A stretch of DNA of 64,000 bases from Debaryomyces hansenii CBS767 (lineage: Eukaryota > Ascomycota > Pichiomycetes > Serinales > Debaryomycetaceae): positions 248,001 to 312,000 of the forward strand of contig NC_006044.2 in assembly GCF_000006445.2 (NCBI RefSeq). Reading direction: 5' to 3'. The notes beneath the pieces are model-generated. The model ran no database searches. It saw only the letters and a program-made list of their open reading frames with translations, and was not told the origin of the DNA. Shown one piece after another: positions 41,307-51,666 of this stretch (position 1 is its first letter; every line of letters begins with the position of its first letter). The position numbers and the translations under genes were made by a program.

Positions 41307-43838
41307 ATGGATAAAAACCCAAGTGAAAATAATCAGAATTCTACAAATTCATTGGGCCAATTATTCAAACCCAATAACTATGAAAGAGCACCAATAATCC
41401 AAGCTGGACAGCCCAACCCAATTGAATCGAATTTAAGAGGAATCACTCGACCAGTGGAAGCTTCGAGTCATCAATATTTACCTTATACTAATTATCAAGG
41501 TAACCAGGGCTATACACTTCCTCCACAAGTTCCTACGCTGCAATTAGGTATAGATTCGACTTATACATCTTCTCCACAACGTCACCAATCGTTTAGTCAA
41601 CCTCATTTGCAAGATCTACCAGCACAGAAGGTTAGAATGAGAGTAAGCAAAGCATGCGATAGGTGTAGGAATCAGAAAATTAAGTGCTCTGGAACAATGC
41701 CATGTAATACTTGTGTAAAACATAAAAAGGAATGTACTTATTCAACACAGAATAGTGTGCCGAATAATAACATGGCCAACTACGAAAATGCTCCTACCAA
41801 GAGAGCAAAAATAGAATCACCAGCTGCAGAAGGTAATTACTCCATATACAATAACAATACTGTATCCCAAGATGCTAGCGAAAGTAAGCACACCAACGAC
41901 GAAAAGAAATACATAAGTCATTTGGAAAATAGGGTTCAATATTTGGAATCTATACTTCTGGAAAATTGTACTACAACATTTAAACCAGTTGACAATAGAG
42001 ACGTTCAAGAGAATAATGAAAATATGAAGAAGAAATTGATTATGTCAAGTAGTAAGTGGAGGTATCTGCGTCGTCATCAAGTATTACTTTCTACTAAACT
42101 ATGTCTGACTATGTATAATAACTTATCGGAAGAAAATAAAAAAAAAGTTGTATTACCGAGGAGCCAGTATTTTGGTTGGAATATGTCAGGATGTCACTAT
42201 GTTTCCAATGAAAAATTGCCCGACCTACCTGATTTCCAATTACCTTCTAAATCAGAAGTGTATTTTGAATTCTTTTTCCGTGAAATTAACTCTGTATTTG
42301 CAATTTTACATGAAAACTTATTTAGAGATCAAGCAAGGGATTATGAAGAATTGTTTAGAAATCAAATACATTTGGATGCCAGTGAAAGAGATGCTAAAAC
42401 AAACCAAACAAGATTATTTCTGGCCATATTATATCTTGTCTATGCATTAGCGATAAGATTTCAAGAGTTTCAAAAGGAGGATGGACCCAGTATAGAAACC
42501 CTACAATTAGAAGAACAATTATTCAAGTACAGTTATAAAGTAATTTCTATCTTGAGTTTCGAATGGGAATCATTTGAATTGATACAGTCTTGGTTGCTTA
42601 TAACATTATACTTACGGATTTCTCATAGGCAGACTTCATCATACATGGCTTTGGGGCGTGCAACAACAATGACTCGATCGATGGGGTTAGGAAAGAATAA
42701 TCCAAAACTATTGACGGCAAGACCTTACATACGTTTGAAGGCTAAAAGGATATTCTGGTGTGTATACACTATAGATCGATTATTCGGATTACTGTCAGGA
42801 AAATATGGTAGTCTAAATGATACTGATAATATGACACCCAGTCAAAGCTTTGACTTCGAAGTGGAAAGAGATTCCTGGTTAACCATGCCAGCATATGCAT
42901 TGTTACATGTAGCAAGAATTTCGAACTTTATCCATACCTCTGTATCAGATGAGTTTGGCTTAGTTAAATTGCAGCAAATTAATAGTGAATTGGACCGTTT
43001 GAATTCTTGGCTCAACGAGAATGGATTTGACAACCAATCATTATTTGACGATACGAGACAATTTCTGCCATTAGTCAAAGCACAAGTGAGGTTACATTAC
43101 TACGATTTGATTAATTGTATTCATGGTAAACTTTTGTTCAATTACATTGGAACCAAAATATCAAACCAAGGTTTGAAGATTCACATGATTCTTGATTCTT
43201 GTGAAAGCATTATTGACATACTAGATCAAATAAACAACGCAAATTTGTTATACACACCATGGTATCTATTCTTAACATTATTATTTGATAGCGGTATAAA
43301 TGCAATCACCTTGATCAATGCGGGAATCTATAATCTGCGGTGTAAACGAGTCCTACAAAATTCGATAAGGCTAATAACAGTTTTGAGTGAAGCGCCGGTA
43401 AAAATTAAAGCAGGAGAGGCTGTTATTGGGAGCAGATATACTATGGCGAAGGAATGCTTATGGGCAATCAAGATGGCGAACCATATATTATCATTGAGGT
43501 TAGAGGAGGATATGAAGGACATCACTAGCTATGGAATTGACCATGGGTCTGCTGAAGTGAACAAGCAAACGTTCGATCAATTTGGAGTTAACAAGCAAGG
43601 TGTTGTACCTGAGGAAAATTCGTGGCAACAATCGGACAATAAAACAAAGAGACTGAATTCAATAGTAGACAGAGAAAATTTGCCTGCCAAGCATCAGCAA
43701 GAACCAATTTTGGCGAATGAGTCTGATATTGCTTCTAATTTAGACAATCCCCTTAATTATGTTGAAAATGCTATCGATTCACAACTTGGTAACTTGCATT
43801 GGTTCGATCAATGGTTAGATTATAATTATGATATTTAA
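41307..43838 (+). CDS. Zn2Cys6 binuclear-cluster transcription factor
   Basis: The 843-residue regulator has a disordered N-terminus, then a fungal binuclear zinc cluster with C117, C120, C127, C133, C136 and C143 (spacing C-x2-C-x6-C-x5-C-x2-C-x6-C). Next come a linker with a short coiled coil (KKYISHLENRVQYLESILLE, about 199-218) for dimerisation and a fungal-specific middle homology domain (about 310-720, containing WCVYTIDRLFGLLSGKYGSL). The C-terminus is acidic and aromatic (WFDQWLDYNYDI), a plausible activation region. I cannot name the ortholog. No metabolic gene cluster adjoins it. Confidence 0.9.
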   Translation: MDKNPSENNQNSTNSLGQLFKPNNYERAPIIQAGQPNPIESNLRGITRPVEASSHQYLPYTNYQGNQGYTLPPQVPTLQLGIDSTYTSSPQRHQSFSQPHLQDLPAQKVRMRVSKACDRCRNQKIKCSGTMPCNTCVKHKKECTYSTQNSVPNNNMANYENAPTKRAKIESPAAEGNYSIYNNNTVSQDASESKHTNDEKKYISHLENRVQYLESILLENCTTTFKPVDNRDVQENNENMKKKLIMSSSKWRYLRRHQVLLSTKLCLTMYNNLSEENKKKVVLPRSQYFGWNMSGCHYVSNEKLPDLPDFQLPSKSEVYFEFFFREINSVFAILHENLFRDQARDYEELFRNQIHLDASERDAKTNQTRLFLAILYLVYALAIRFQEFQKEDGPSIETLQLEEQLFKYSYKVISILSFEWESFELIQSWLLITLYLRISHRQTSSYMALGRATTMTRSMGLGKNNPKLLTARPYIRLKAKRIFWCVYTIDRLFGLLSGKYGSLNDTDNMTPSQSFDFEVERDSWLTMPAYALLHVARISNFIHTSVSDEFGLVKLQQINSELDRLNSWLNENGFDNQSLFDDTRQFLPLVKAQVRLHYYDLINCIHGKLLFNYIGTKISNQGLKIHMILDSCESIIDILDQINNANLLYTPWYLFLTLLFDSGINAITLINAGIYNLRCKRVLQNSIRLITVLSEAPVKIKAGEAVIGSRYTMAKECLWAIKMANHILSLRLEEDMKDITSYGIDHGSAEVNKQTFDQFGVNKQGVVPEENSWQQSDNKTKRLNSIVDRENLPAKHQQEPILANESDIASNLDNPLNYVENAIDSQLGNLHWFDQWLDYNYDI

Positions 43839-44596
43839 TTAATTTTTTTTATGAATCCATCTGTAAAACCGGCGTGCATGCCCCATACCTATTGCCCCAC
43901 TAACCCCAAGAGCTCAAGAATTATAAATTTTTCGGTATAATTAATTCCCGCATTATTCTACACTTACTATTGTTATACAGAAACAGAAACCCGCCTTTCA
44001 CTGAAGTAAACGCTGAGAAAATGTAAGATGTATTGTAGGAATGGTGTCTTTATCCTAGTCAATAAGTTAATAGTATATTAGGGTGTAATAAATGCAGAAG
44101 TCTATATAAGTTTATCGTAATCGGAACAGATTAGATTCGAGGCGGTATTCGCGTAATATTGACCCTAATCTGTCAATACTATCTAAATATAGTCGGGATT
44201 ACATGCGCATGAGCTGTAAGACTGTACGGACTGGAAAAAAATTCCTTTCCAACCCCAATAACTTTCCCCAATAACCCGGAAAAATTTTATATGCAGATAG
44301 CGCCGGAAAAACTTTTCATAGGTAACAAACCATCATCGAAACTTCACACAACAATCGATTAGGTGATAGCTAATCTAAATAAATTTTCTCCCACTTTTTA
44401 GCTATTTCATTTGTTTCCACGCTATCTATTAATACAACATAACGTGTGAAAACTTTGAAATACTTATCGAACAAACATAGACCTCGATAGAATATAATTA
44501 ATTTACAATTTACGATAATACCCCCTCCCGTTAACATCAATAAGAAGCTTTAATATTTTCGGTTAACTATTTCACATAAATAACAGAGCTAACAAT
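43839..44596. other. MIG1 upstream region rich in CCCC blocks
   Basis: These 758 bases precede MIG1. Several C4 runs occur: three within about 43875-43915, and a 10-base direct repeat CCCCAATAAC at 44253-44262 and 44266-44275. A CCCCT (STRE core) lies at 44522-44526. C4 blocks next to A+T-rich DNA resemble the reverse complement of Mig1-type GGGG sites. No gene is visible. Confidence 0.55.
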
Positions 44597-45040
44597 ATGC
44601 CACCCAAGGAAAAGAAGAATAAGGACGATAGGCCATATAAATGTACAATGTGTGATAAAGCCTTTCATAGGTTGGAACATTTGACCAGGCATATTAGGAC
44701 ACATACTGGAGAAAAACCACATCCATGTACGTTTCCCGGATGTGCTAAGAAGTTTTCCAGGTCTGACGAATTAACTAGACATTTAAGGATACATAATAAT
44801 CCTAGCTCAAGGAAGAAGAATAGAATTGCCGGTAATTTCACGATGGATTCTGACAATGAATCAAACAAACAAATGAACCAACAGCAGTCGCTGCTGGTTT
44901 ATAACCAAATGCCTACTGCGGCTATACCAGTCACTATTGATAGAAATGGAAATCATATCTACCACCAGCCTTACCCTGTATATTTTATTCCACAAACACA
45001 ACAAAACAGCCAGCTGCCGATTCAGTCACCTCCACAACAA

Positions 45041-45079
<39 letters not shown>

Positions 45080-46186
45080 CAAGGAAATACCTATCAAAGT
45101 CAAACACCACCTATTTCAATTAACCCACGGCCTTACCAACAACAACAGTCAGCAGTATTTTCCTTGCCGTCGTCGCCTACGAACTTTCTGTTTGTCAACC
45201 AGATGGGCCACCAACAACAGCCATCGCAGCAGCCATCTCAGCAATCATCTCAGCAACCATCTCAGCAAACAAATTCGCTCCGCAAAGCGTTGTCTTCGGA
45301 GACTATCAAATTACCTTCAATAAATTCAATAAATCCTAAATCACCTACTTCTAGAGGACACCCAATATCAAATTCAGGATCAGCTACATCCATAGCATCC
45401 GGTAACCATATATTCAGCCAAGCCAGCAGCATGTCAAGTGGAAATTCTGCCCCTCATTCGTTAAGCACCACTCCTGATAATTATAGCAATGGCTCCAGTA
45501 TAAATAACCAATCGTTATCAAATTTAAAGGATTATTTCCATCAGAACCATTTGAAACCTAATAATAAAATATTCAATGCCAGCTCGAACTCATTATCTTC
45601 CATGTCAGGGAAAATGAAGTCATCATCTGCTACAAATTTGGCATCATTGAATAATTTATCGTTGCAGAGATTAACGCCTATCAAGCCCTTAAATTCAAAT
45701 ACCAGAAGCAATAATAACACGCATATCAATACACCAGTTCCACAATACTCTTCAAATGTTCCTAAGCAAGACTCATCTACCTCGTTGAATCTTGAATTCT
45801 ATATGCCTTCGGCTAAGAAATCAAGACCAAATTCCCCAGTACAATTACCAACCTCCCATTCAAGCTCAACCTTGCTCCAGCCCCAAAGTTATTCTCATAC
45901 CGATGTTTCACATATCATGCTGCATGCCCCAACTAACCCAGCGTTCATTATATCGCCTAATGAAACACCGCTACAAACACCTTCGCAATCTCCACATTTT
46001 GGTCCACAACAGACGCCAATGGATAAATCGATGAACTCGCTTAATTTACTCAACGCAGCAGCCCAAAACTTACAACAACATGAGAACAGTACGTCGTCTA
46101 CTTCTAGCAAAGAAAACATTGCGACCACAGGAACTCAATTACCTCCAATCAGGTCGGTGTTTGATTTCGCTAAATTGCATAAATGA
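44597..46186 (+). CDS. MIG1: Mig1/CreA-type C2H2 glucose repressor
   Basis: Mig1 represses alternative-carbon genes when glucose is present and is controlled by Snf1. The 529 residues start with two C2H2 fingers near the N-terminus: C16, C19, H32, H36 and C44, C49, H62, H66. The helices HRLEHLTRH and SRSDELTRH are those of Mig1/CreA. A basic stretch follows (SSRKKNR). The rest is Ser/Asn/Gln-rich with a 16-Gln tract and an SQQP repeat, and conserved elements near the end (VFDFAKLHK). Two adjacent CTG codons (44891-44896) would be Ser-Ser in the CTG clade. Confidence 0.93.
45035..45082 (+). repeat. MIG1: CAA/CAG polyglutamine tract in MIG1
   Basis: Sixteen glutamine codons in a row: three CAA, nine uninterrupted CAG (45044-45070), then four CAA. 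A second, imperfect SQQP-type repeat follows at about 45207-45260. The pure CAG core is prone to length change without breaking the frame. Confidence 0.95.
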
Positions 46187-47822
46187 ACCTCCCGGTATAT
46201 TTATTTAGGATATATATATAGATTAATTTACTTCGTTTTATATTAAGATCGTTCTTTTGTACCAGTGATGCCAGTGAACTACTCCAATGAGTCTGTCCCA
46301 CATCTGATTGCGCAAAGAGACCCTGCTATCCTGATTCACGGCATGTCGGTGTTTCGGTATATGCTAGTCGTCGTTTAATAATATCATTCTTATGCTTCAA
46401 TGCAAGAGTGTACCCCACCAAAAAATATGCCCCCACCGAGAGGCTCCTACTGGGCACGACATTAATCCAACGACATTCAATACAACAATTTTTCATTCGC
46501 GACATTGTCTCATTCCCTTACCATGTCGCGTCCAAGTGCGTCAGGTGACTCAGGGCTCAAAATGTGGATATAACCTATCCTGGCTGTGAAAACATCATGA
46601 TCAGCGTAAGCCAGCATCATCAACAATCCCAAACACGATCGGATCGCATGAGGTAAGCACCTCTCGTATTACAAACTGATCATCTCCTACATTTTGGCCA
46701 CTCTACATGATCGCTTCGCCATACATGTAATCTAGACCTACTCGTACTGGTGGGCAGGAATACGTGAGTCACACACGGACTGGACAAGCACGATTTGTAC
46801 GATTCCGACAAAGTACCCATTAACCCAAGAAAGGAAGTTTCTGCGATTTCATCTGTCTCTACCTGATATTCGTCCCGTGAGTTGCATGATTCATATACAC
46901 GGGTGCTAGCAACTCAAGGCTGCATACCGTATCCGTAGGACTCACTGATAGCAGTTCGCAATTATCGCATTAGCCATCTCATCCGTAGTATCATTAGGAT
47001 ACCTTCGCAAATTACCCCCCGACGGATGCTCTGGACCTATGCTAAGTGCCTATCTAGTCATCAACAGTCCGTAAGGTCCTATTATTGTGATGCCAAATCA
47101 AAGGTCTGAGATCCCACTACACTGTTTCCTACAAAATTACACCCTTCTGTACTATTTTATAATCGTATTTGCTATATCCAGTTGGACTAGCACACTCACA
47201 AGTATCATATGAGTACCGTATTCCCTACGTAACTCGATATTTTTTTTTTCATATTACTCCGTAGGTGACAGCAGCCATTGGGCAAAAGAAATAAGGCCTG
47301 TCGGTTTTTGTGTAACTTTGCGCATCAGCAAAAAATTTTCGTCGTTGTGCGGTAGACACCGTCAACTCAGAATACAAAATGAACAGAAAGTAATTAATTC
47401 TTCTACGGTTCCCTTTTTTCATTAATCTATCCTTTACTCCTTTTATTTTGAAATAAATATACAACAAACTACTGGTTATATTAACTTATAATTAGGTTCT
47501 ATTTATTTCTTATAAATTAAAAAAAAACACGTTTATTTCTGGTTTTTTTTCACACAGATTAATTTATTAATATATTGATTCTTAGGATAATACCGTTGTA
47601 TTATCGAATCAAAAACAGAAGAGACGGAATAGTTACTTCTGAATTAATCGGATTAATCTAATCGTTGAAAATCTGGTGGTTATTGAGATATTAAGTTATT
47701 GTTAATAGACGCCGTCAGGGTTATTTCAACAGAAAAAAGACTCAAACAATTCATTTCGAAACGAGCTTTTCAATAAGTCATCGTTTTCATTAGATTATAA
47801 TATTATTTGGATAACATCTACG
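46187..47822. other. long spacer between MIG1 and CLG1, no supported gene
   Basis: These 1,636 bases hold no frame above 75 codons. From about 46260 to 47230 the base composition is mixed and relatively G+C-rich for a spacer; from 47460 on it becomes very A+T-rich, as in a promoter and 5' leader. I find no tRNA fold, splice-signal pair or tandem repeat. It may be regulatory DNA of CLG1, a non-coding RNA or a decayed gene. Confidence 0.55.
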
Positions 47823-48896
47823 ATGTATCAAGCACAAAATTATTTTCAAAGTTTAGGGACAGCCGGACATAGAGCTACTTCGTCATACAACTACATGCCG
47901 CAGTACACTCCGGGCAATTACTACGACCCATCCCAGTCACATCATAGACATACAAGATCGTTCTACTCGACGTATCATCCATCGGGGCCTCCACAGGCTT
48001 CGCAACCACAGTATATGGCACCTCCTCCACCTCCTGTACAGGCGCCACCAATGTACCAAGAGCAGCCTAGTAATGGAGGCATCAACTCCGTGTTGGAGTA
48101 CGACCTCAACAACATGGCCACCTTCTTGAGTTGGTGTACTTATGGGATGTTGAAGCAGGACAAAACCCCTACCAAAGAATTTGAAAATTTGATTGTTTCC
48201 GTATTATTCGCAACCAGATTACCAAAGTCAACAATTATCATTGCTCTTGAATACATGAATCAAAGGTTTTCGAATAAGAATTTCGGTGATTTATTGGAGC
48301 AAGAAATATTCACTAAGTTGATTGTTTCGTTAGTATTGGGTAATAAGTTCAACGATGATAATACTTTCACTAACAGATCGTGGTGCGGAGCTACCGGCTT
48401 ACAAATCGAAGTCGTCAACAAGGAAGAAAAAGATTGGTTGAAGGAGGTAAACTGGCAATTAAATGTGGTCAACTTCGAAACCAACATCAAAACGTTGGAG
48501 GAATGTTGGAAGACCTGGTTGGAGAAGTACAGTGGAAACGCAAAGTACAACTCCCCAGCTGTACCGCAAAACTATTCTCCATACACTCCACATGCTACTT
48601 ACCAACCCACTAGTATCCCATCATCGCCTGTCTACCACGAACCTTCTTATTCATACGGCTATGCATCTTCCCCAATCACTTCATCCCCTATAAAATATGC
48701 TCATGAATCTATATGGTCGAGCTCTAACCCAGCGGCCAAGAATAGTAATAATAATATATGGACATATACTCCATCTTACCAATATGTTCCAAATCACGGT
48801 CCAGTGTTCGCTGAACCAACAAATAACTACTTCGGAGCATCCAATTTCGTGGGCTACACTAACCCATATTACAACTACAATACAGCTTCTTGCTAA
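47823..48896 (+). CDS. CLG1: Clg1-like Pho85 cyclin
   Basis: Clg1 is a cyclin-like partner of the Pho85 kinase. The 357 residues (baker's yeast 452) have a Tyr/Pro/Gln-rich N-terminus, a cyclin box (about 95-225) containing RLPKSTIIIALEYMNQRFSN, LIVSLVLGNKFNDDNTFTNRSWCGATGL and EKDWLKEVNWQLNV, and a Tyr/Ser/Pro-rich tail. The NDDNTFTNRSWCGATG string is the Clg1/Pcl hallmark. It is the second Pcl-type cyclin within 10 kb; the two share little beyond the box. Confidence 0.9.
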   Translation: MYQAQNYFQSLGTAGHRATSSYNYMPQYTPGNYYDPSQSHHRHTRSFYSTYHPSGPPQASQPQYMAPPPPPVQAPPMYQEQPSNGGINSVLEYDLNNMATFLSWCTYGMLKQDKTPTKEFENLIVSVLFATRLPKSTIIIALEYMNQRFSNKNFGDLLEQEIFTKLIVSLVLGNKFNDDNTFTNRSWCGATGLQIEVVNKEEKDWLKEVNWQLNVVNFETNIKTLEECWKTWLEKYSGNAKYNSPAVPQNYSPYTPHATYQPTSIPSSPVYHEPSYSYGYASSPITSSPIKYAHESIWSSSNPAAKNSNNNIWTYTPSYQYVPNHGPVFAEPTNNYFGASNFVGYTNPYYNYNTASC

Positions 48897-49284
48897 CGTT
48901 ATTTTTATTGTTTCGTTTCGTTTAATTTCACTTGTTATGTGATAAAAAAATTAGAGAAAATTTTTAAAACTTAAAAAAATTATTATGTATTTATTTATAT
49001 GAATTAATTCTTCGTTGATTATTCATAAAGAGATTATTGACTGTTTAAAACACTTGATTTTTGGTTTTACTTTTTTTTTTTTTGGCTTTTTCTAGTCTAT
49101 ACTAATACATGTTATCAGATGGATGAATTGTTATACCTGTAGTATTCCCTCTCTATTATTGGAATGATATTAACGCTCCAAATTAGGTATTTCGGTACCA
49201 TTAATCTTACAATTACAGACACATATTCAGTCGCTGTTGTATTATTTGTCTACAATTCAACTAAATTCTAACTAAGTGATATTC
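48897..49284. other. spacer between the 3' ends of CLG1 and CHZ1
   Basis: This 388-base convergent spacer is strongly A+T-rich, with a 13-T run at 49071-49083. It holds 3' untranslated regions; I see no gene in it. Confidence 0.6.
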
Positions 49285-49776
49285 TCATTTGGCCGCTTCT
49301 TCGGCTTCTTTAGCTTCCTCTTTAAACTCCCCATCATCCTCTTCGTCATCTTCATCATCATCCTGAGCTCCTTGTTCACTCTTTAACTTTTCTGCTGCCT
49401 TGGCAAAATCGATAACTTTTCCTCTGGTTCTACGGCCACCTGTGATGATATTAGACTGGTCGATTTCCAATAAGTCATCCTCCTCTCCTTCTTCAAGCCC
49501 AAGGTTATCTTCATTACCTTCTTCTTCTCCATCCTCTTCTTCCTCATCTTCAGATTTGGTTTCCTTAGGCAAATCGTCGTCATATTGACGTCTTCTATGC
49601 TTCTTTTTCTTGGAACTTTTATCTGTAGTACCTACGGAGCTGTTATCTTTGGTTTCACTCGCAACTTCTTCGTGAGCTCTTTTCTTTGAACCTTCTTCAG
49701 CCTCACTCTTCTCAGTGATAACTTCTGGTTCCTTCTTTTCAATTGATGGTTGTGTGGCTTGTTCTGTATCTGACAT
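49285..49776 (-). CDS. CHZ1: histone chaperone Chz1 for H2A.Z-H2B
   Basis: Chz1 escorts H2A.Z-H2B dimers for exchange by SWR1. The 163 residues (baker's yeast 153) are highly charged and disordered, with the CHZ motif DDLLEIDQSNIITGGRRTRGK (by pattern, about 99-119) followed by IDFAKAAEKL and an acidic tail. A basic nuclear-localisation-like patch (KKKKHRRRQ) lies near 57-65. It is divergent from SMB1 with a 182-base promoter. Confidence 0.93.
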   Translation of the reverse strand: MSDTEQATQPSIEKKEPEVITEKSEAEEGSKKRAHEEVASETKDNSSVGTTDKSSKKKKHRRRQYDDDLPKETKSEDEEEEDGEEEGNEDNLGLEEGEEDDLLEIDQSNIITGGRRTRGKVIDFAKAAEKLKSEQGAQDDDEDDEEDDGEFKEEAKEAEEAAK

Positions 49777-49958
49777 CTTACAATAGGGTGTAGTTCTATA
49801 ACTATATCAACTCATTACACTGTACTTTGCTAAACGGGTACTTTTTGTATATGGTTGCGACACGTCCTCATTTGGACCTTGCAAGAATGAAAAAGATGGT
49901 TCTATGATAAATACGTCAAAGACTAATATACAAATAATATAGAGAATCCTAGAAAATA

Positions 49959-50450
49959 ATGGTATGTGTTACAAGAGTAGAAAGTAATAATTTAGGATAT
50001 ATTACTAACATAGTTCAGGCCACGAATTTATCCGTTTCCAAGAAGACAAAAATGTCAGATTTGGTGCATTACAGATTAAGAATCACCACAATTGATAATA
50101 GAAATTTTATAGGACAACTATTGGCGTATGACAAGCACTTGAATCTCGTGTTATCCGAAACAGAAGAGTCTAGAATAACCAAAAAATCATATCAGGAATT
50201 GAAGAAAACACAAAACTCCAATTCAATAGTGGAAGAGAAGAGATCGTTGGGATTGATAATTTTAAGAGGAGAACAGATTGTTAGTTTGAGTATAGAGAGC
50301 CCACCTCCAATCGACACCAAGAAGAGAATAGGATTAGAAAAAGGTAAAGGAATCACCAAGCCGTTAAAGACCCCGGTGAGTGTTAAATCCAAGTTACAAG
50401 GACCCGTTAAAACTCCGCAAAATGCTGGCCCTGGGTTTAAACGTCAATAG
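49959..50450 (+). CDS. SMB1: Sm protein B of spliceosomal snRNPs, spliced
   Basis: SmB is one of seven Sm proteins that ring U1, U2, U4 and U5 snRNAs. The coding exons are 49959-49961 (only ATG) and 50019-50450, giving 144 residues starting MATNLSVSKKTKMSDL. The Sm1 motif (HYRLRITTIDNRNFIGQLLAYDKHLNLVL) and Sm2 motif (RSLGLIILRGEQIVSLSIE) are intact, described here by pattern. The C-terminus is basic and ends in PGFKRQ, like PPGFKRK in baker's yeast, and is shorter than usual (196 there). The unspliced frame is also open, so a naive call would add 19 spurious residues. Confidence 0.92.
   Translation: MVCVTRVESNNLGYITNIVQATNLSVSKKTKMSDLVHYRLRITTIDNRNFIGQLLAYDKHLNLVLSETEESRITKKSYQELKKTQNSNSIVEEKRSLGLIILRGEQIVSLSIESPPPIDTKKRIGLEKGKGITKPLKTPVSVKSKLQGPVKTPQNAGPGFKRQ
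49962..50018 (+). other. SMB1: 57-nt intron directly after the SMB1 start codon
   Basis: The 5' site is GTATGT at 49962, the branch site is TACTAAC at 50003-50009 (branch A at 50008) and the 3' site is CAG at 50016-50018, 10 bases after the branch A. An earlier AG at 50012-50013 is only 5 bases from the branch and would shift the frame. The intron length is divisible by three and contains no in-frame stop. Confidence 0.9.
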
Positions 50451-50644
50451 ACTAGGGTTGATTGTACATTAGTTATACTACGTAATCTGTAATAGTTAAT
50501 ATAGCAAAATATAATAATCGGTAATCGTGTAAAATAATATATATTGTGACTAGTTACCATGTGATAAACAACGTTAGTTAAGTAGGGGTACTACGTGAAA
50601 CGAACAGTAACATAATAGTTAATGACAAAATGATCATGGCCACA

Positions 50645-51307
50645 TTAACAACAGTTCGAGTTATTCTTACTCTTCTTCTCTTGAGGAGCAGGAGTCAAAG
50701 AAATAGTTGGTCCTCCTGATGGCTTGTTACCATTCGAACCTTCATTAGTATCTAACTGGTGCTTGCTGATCATTTCGTAAATGTTTTTCAATAATTGGTG
50801 GAACGACAAATCAACGTTGTCAGAAGACAAGGCAGATGCTTCGGTAAATAATAAGTTATTTTCGTTAGCAAAGTTTTTGGCTTCGTCGGTTGGCACAGCC
50901 CTCAAGTGGTCCAAATCCGATTTATTACCAACGAGCTCGATAACAATGTTGGCGTCAGCATGTTCCTTCAACTCCTTCAACCATCTTGAAACTGATTCGT
51001 ATGATTCAGCCTTCGAAATATCGTACACAATTAATGCTCCTACTGCACCTCTGTAGTAGGCACTTGTAATAGCACGGTATCTTTCTTGACCTGCGGTATC
51101 CCAAATTTGGGCCTTGACTCTTTTACCATCAATTTCCAACGTTCTTGTAGCAAACTCAACCCCAATAGTCGAACGCGATTCTAAATTAAACTCGTCCCTG
51201 GTAAAACGAGACAATAAATTAGACTTACCTACTCCTGAATCCCCAATTAAAACAATCTTATATAAATATTCATAATCATATGAGTAATCATCTGTGTTAT
51301 CCGACAT
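50645..51307 (-). CDS. YPT31: Rab11-type GTPase Ypt31/Ypt32
   Basis: Ypt31/32 control exit from the trans-Golgi and endosomal recycling. The 220 residues (baker's yeast 223) carry the P-loop GDSGVGKS (22-29), the effector region STIGVEF (46-52), WDTAGQE (69-75), GNKSD (127-131) and EASAL (156-160). The last is usually ETSAL in this family. The tail ends in Cys-Cys (219-220) for double prenylation. No intron is seen. Only one gene is in view; many non-WGD yeasts have a single copy. Confidence 0.94.
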   Translation of the reverse strand: MSDNTDDYSYDYEYLYKIVLIGDSGVGKSNLLSRFTRDEFNLESRSTIGVEFATRTLEIDGKRVKAQIWDTAGQERYRAITSAYYRGAVGALIVYDISKAESYESVSRWLKELKEHADANIVIELVGNKSDLDHLRAVPTDEAKNFANENNLLFTEASALSSDNVDLSFHQLLKNIYEMISKHQLDTNEGSNGNKPSGGPTISLTPAPQEKKSKNNSNCC

Positions 51308-51666
51308 TTTATCTTATTATTACTAATTAAATTTGAACTTTCCAGATTTCGTTTCTTATACGTATACTTAATTATTCCAATTATTTTCAATAATTTCTCA
51401 CACCCAAGTTCTTATAAAATAATCCTTAAAAACTCAACGACGACTAAGGCTAAAATTCCTTGATCTATGACTGCACAAGTGAATAATATGATTCTAATTA
51501 AGTCTTATTAGCACTTTAGACGACAATATAATTCTATGATTTTATTGCTAACAATCTGTCACAAACAAAAACATAATTTATGACAGTACACACGACCGTA
51601 TTGACGTATAAGCTAAAATTTCATAACATGATACACTATATATTGATTAATAATACTAAACTAGAA
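51308..51666. other. spacer between the YPT31 start and SPT16 stop
   Basis: This 359-base A+T-rich spacer contains the YPT31 promoter and the SPT16 3' end, both on the minus strand. No further gene or RNA is visible. Confidence 0.6.

Noticed and set aside
37673..48896. Idea that two Pcl-type cyclins flanking MIG1 form a functional cluster
   Set aside because: They are 9 kb apart, separated by three unrelated genes and on opposite strands. Yeast gene order often places such genes by chance.
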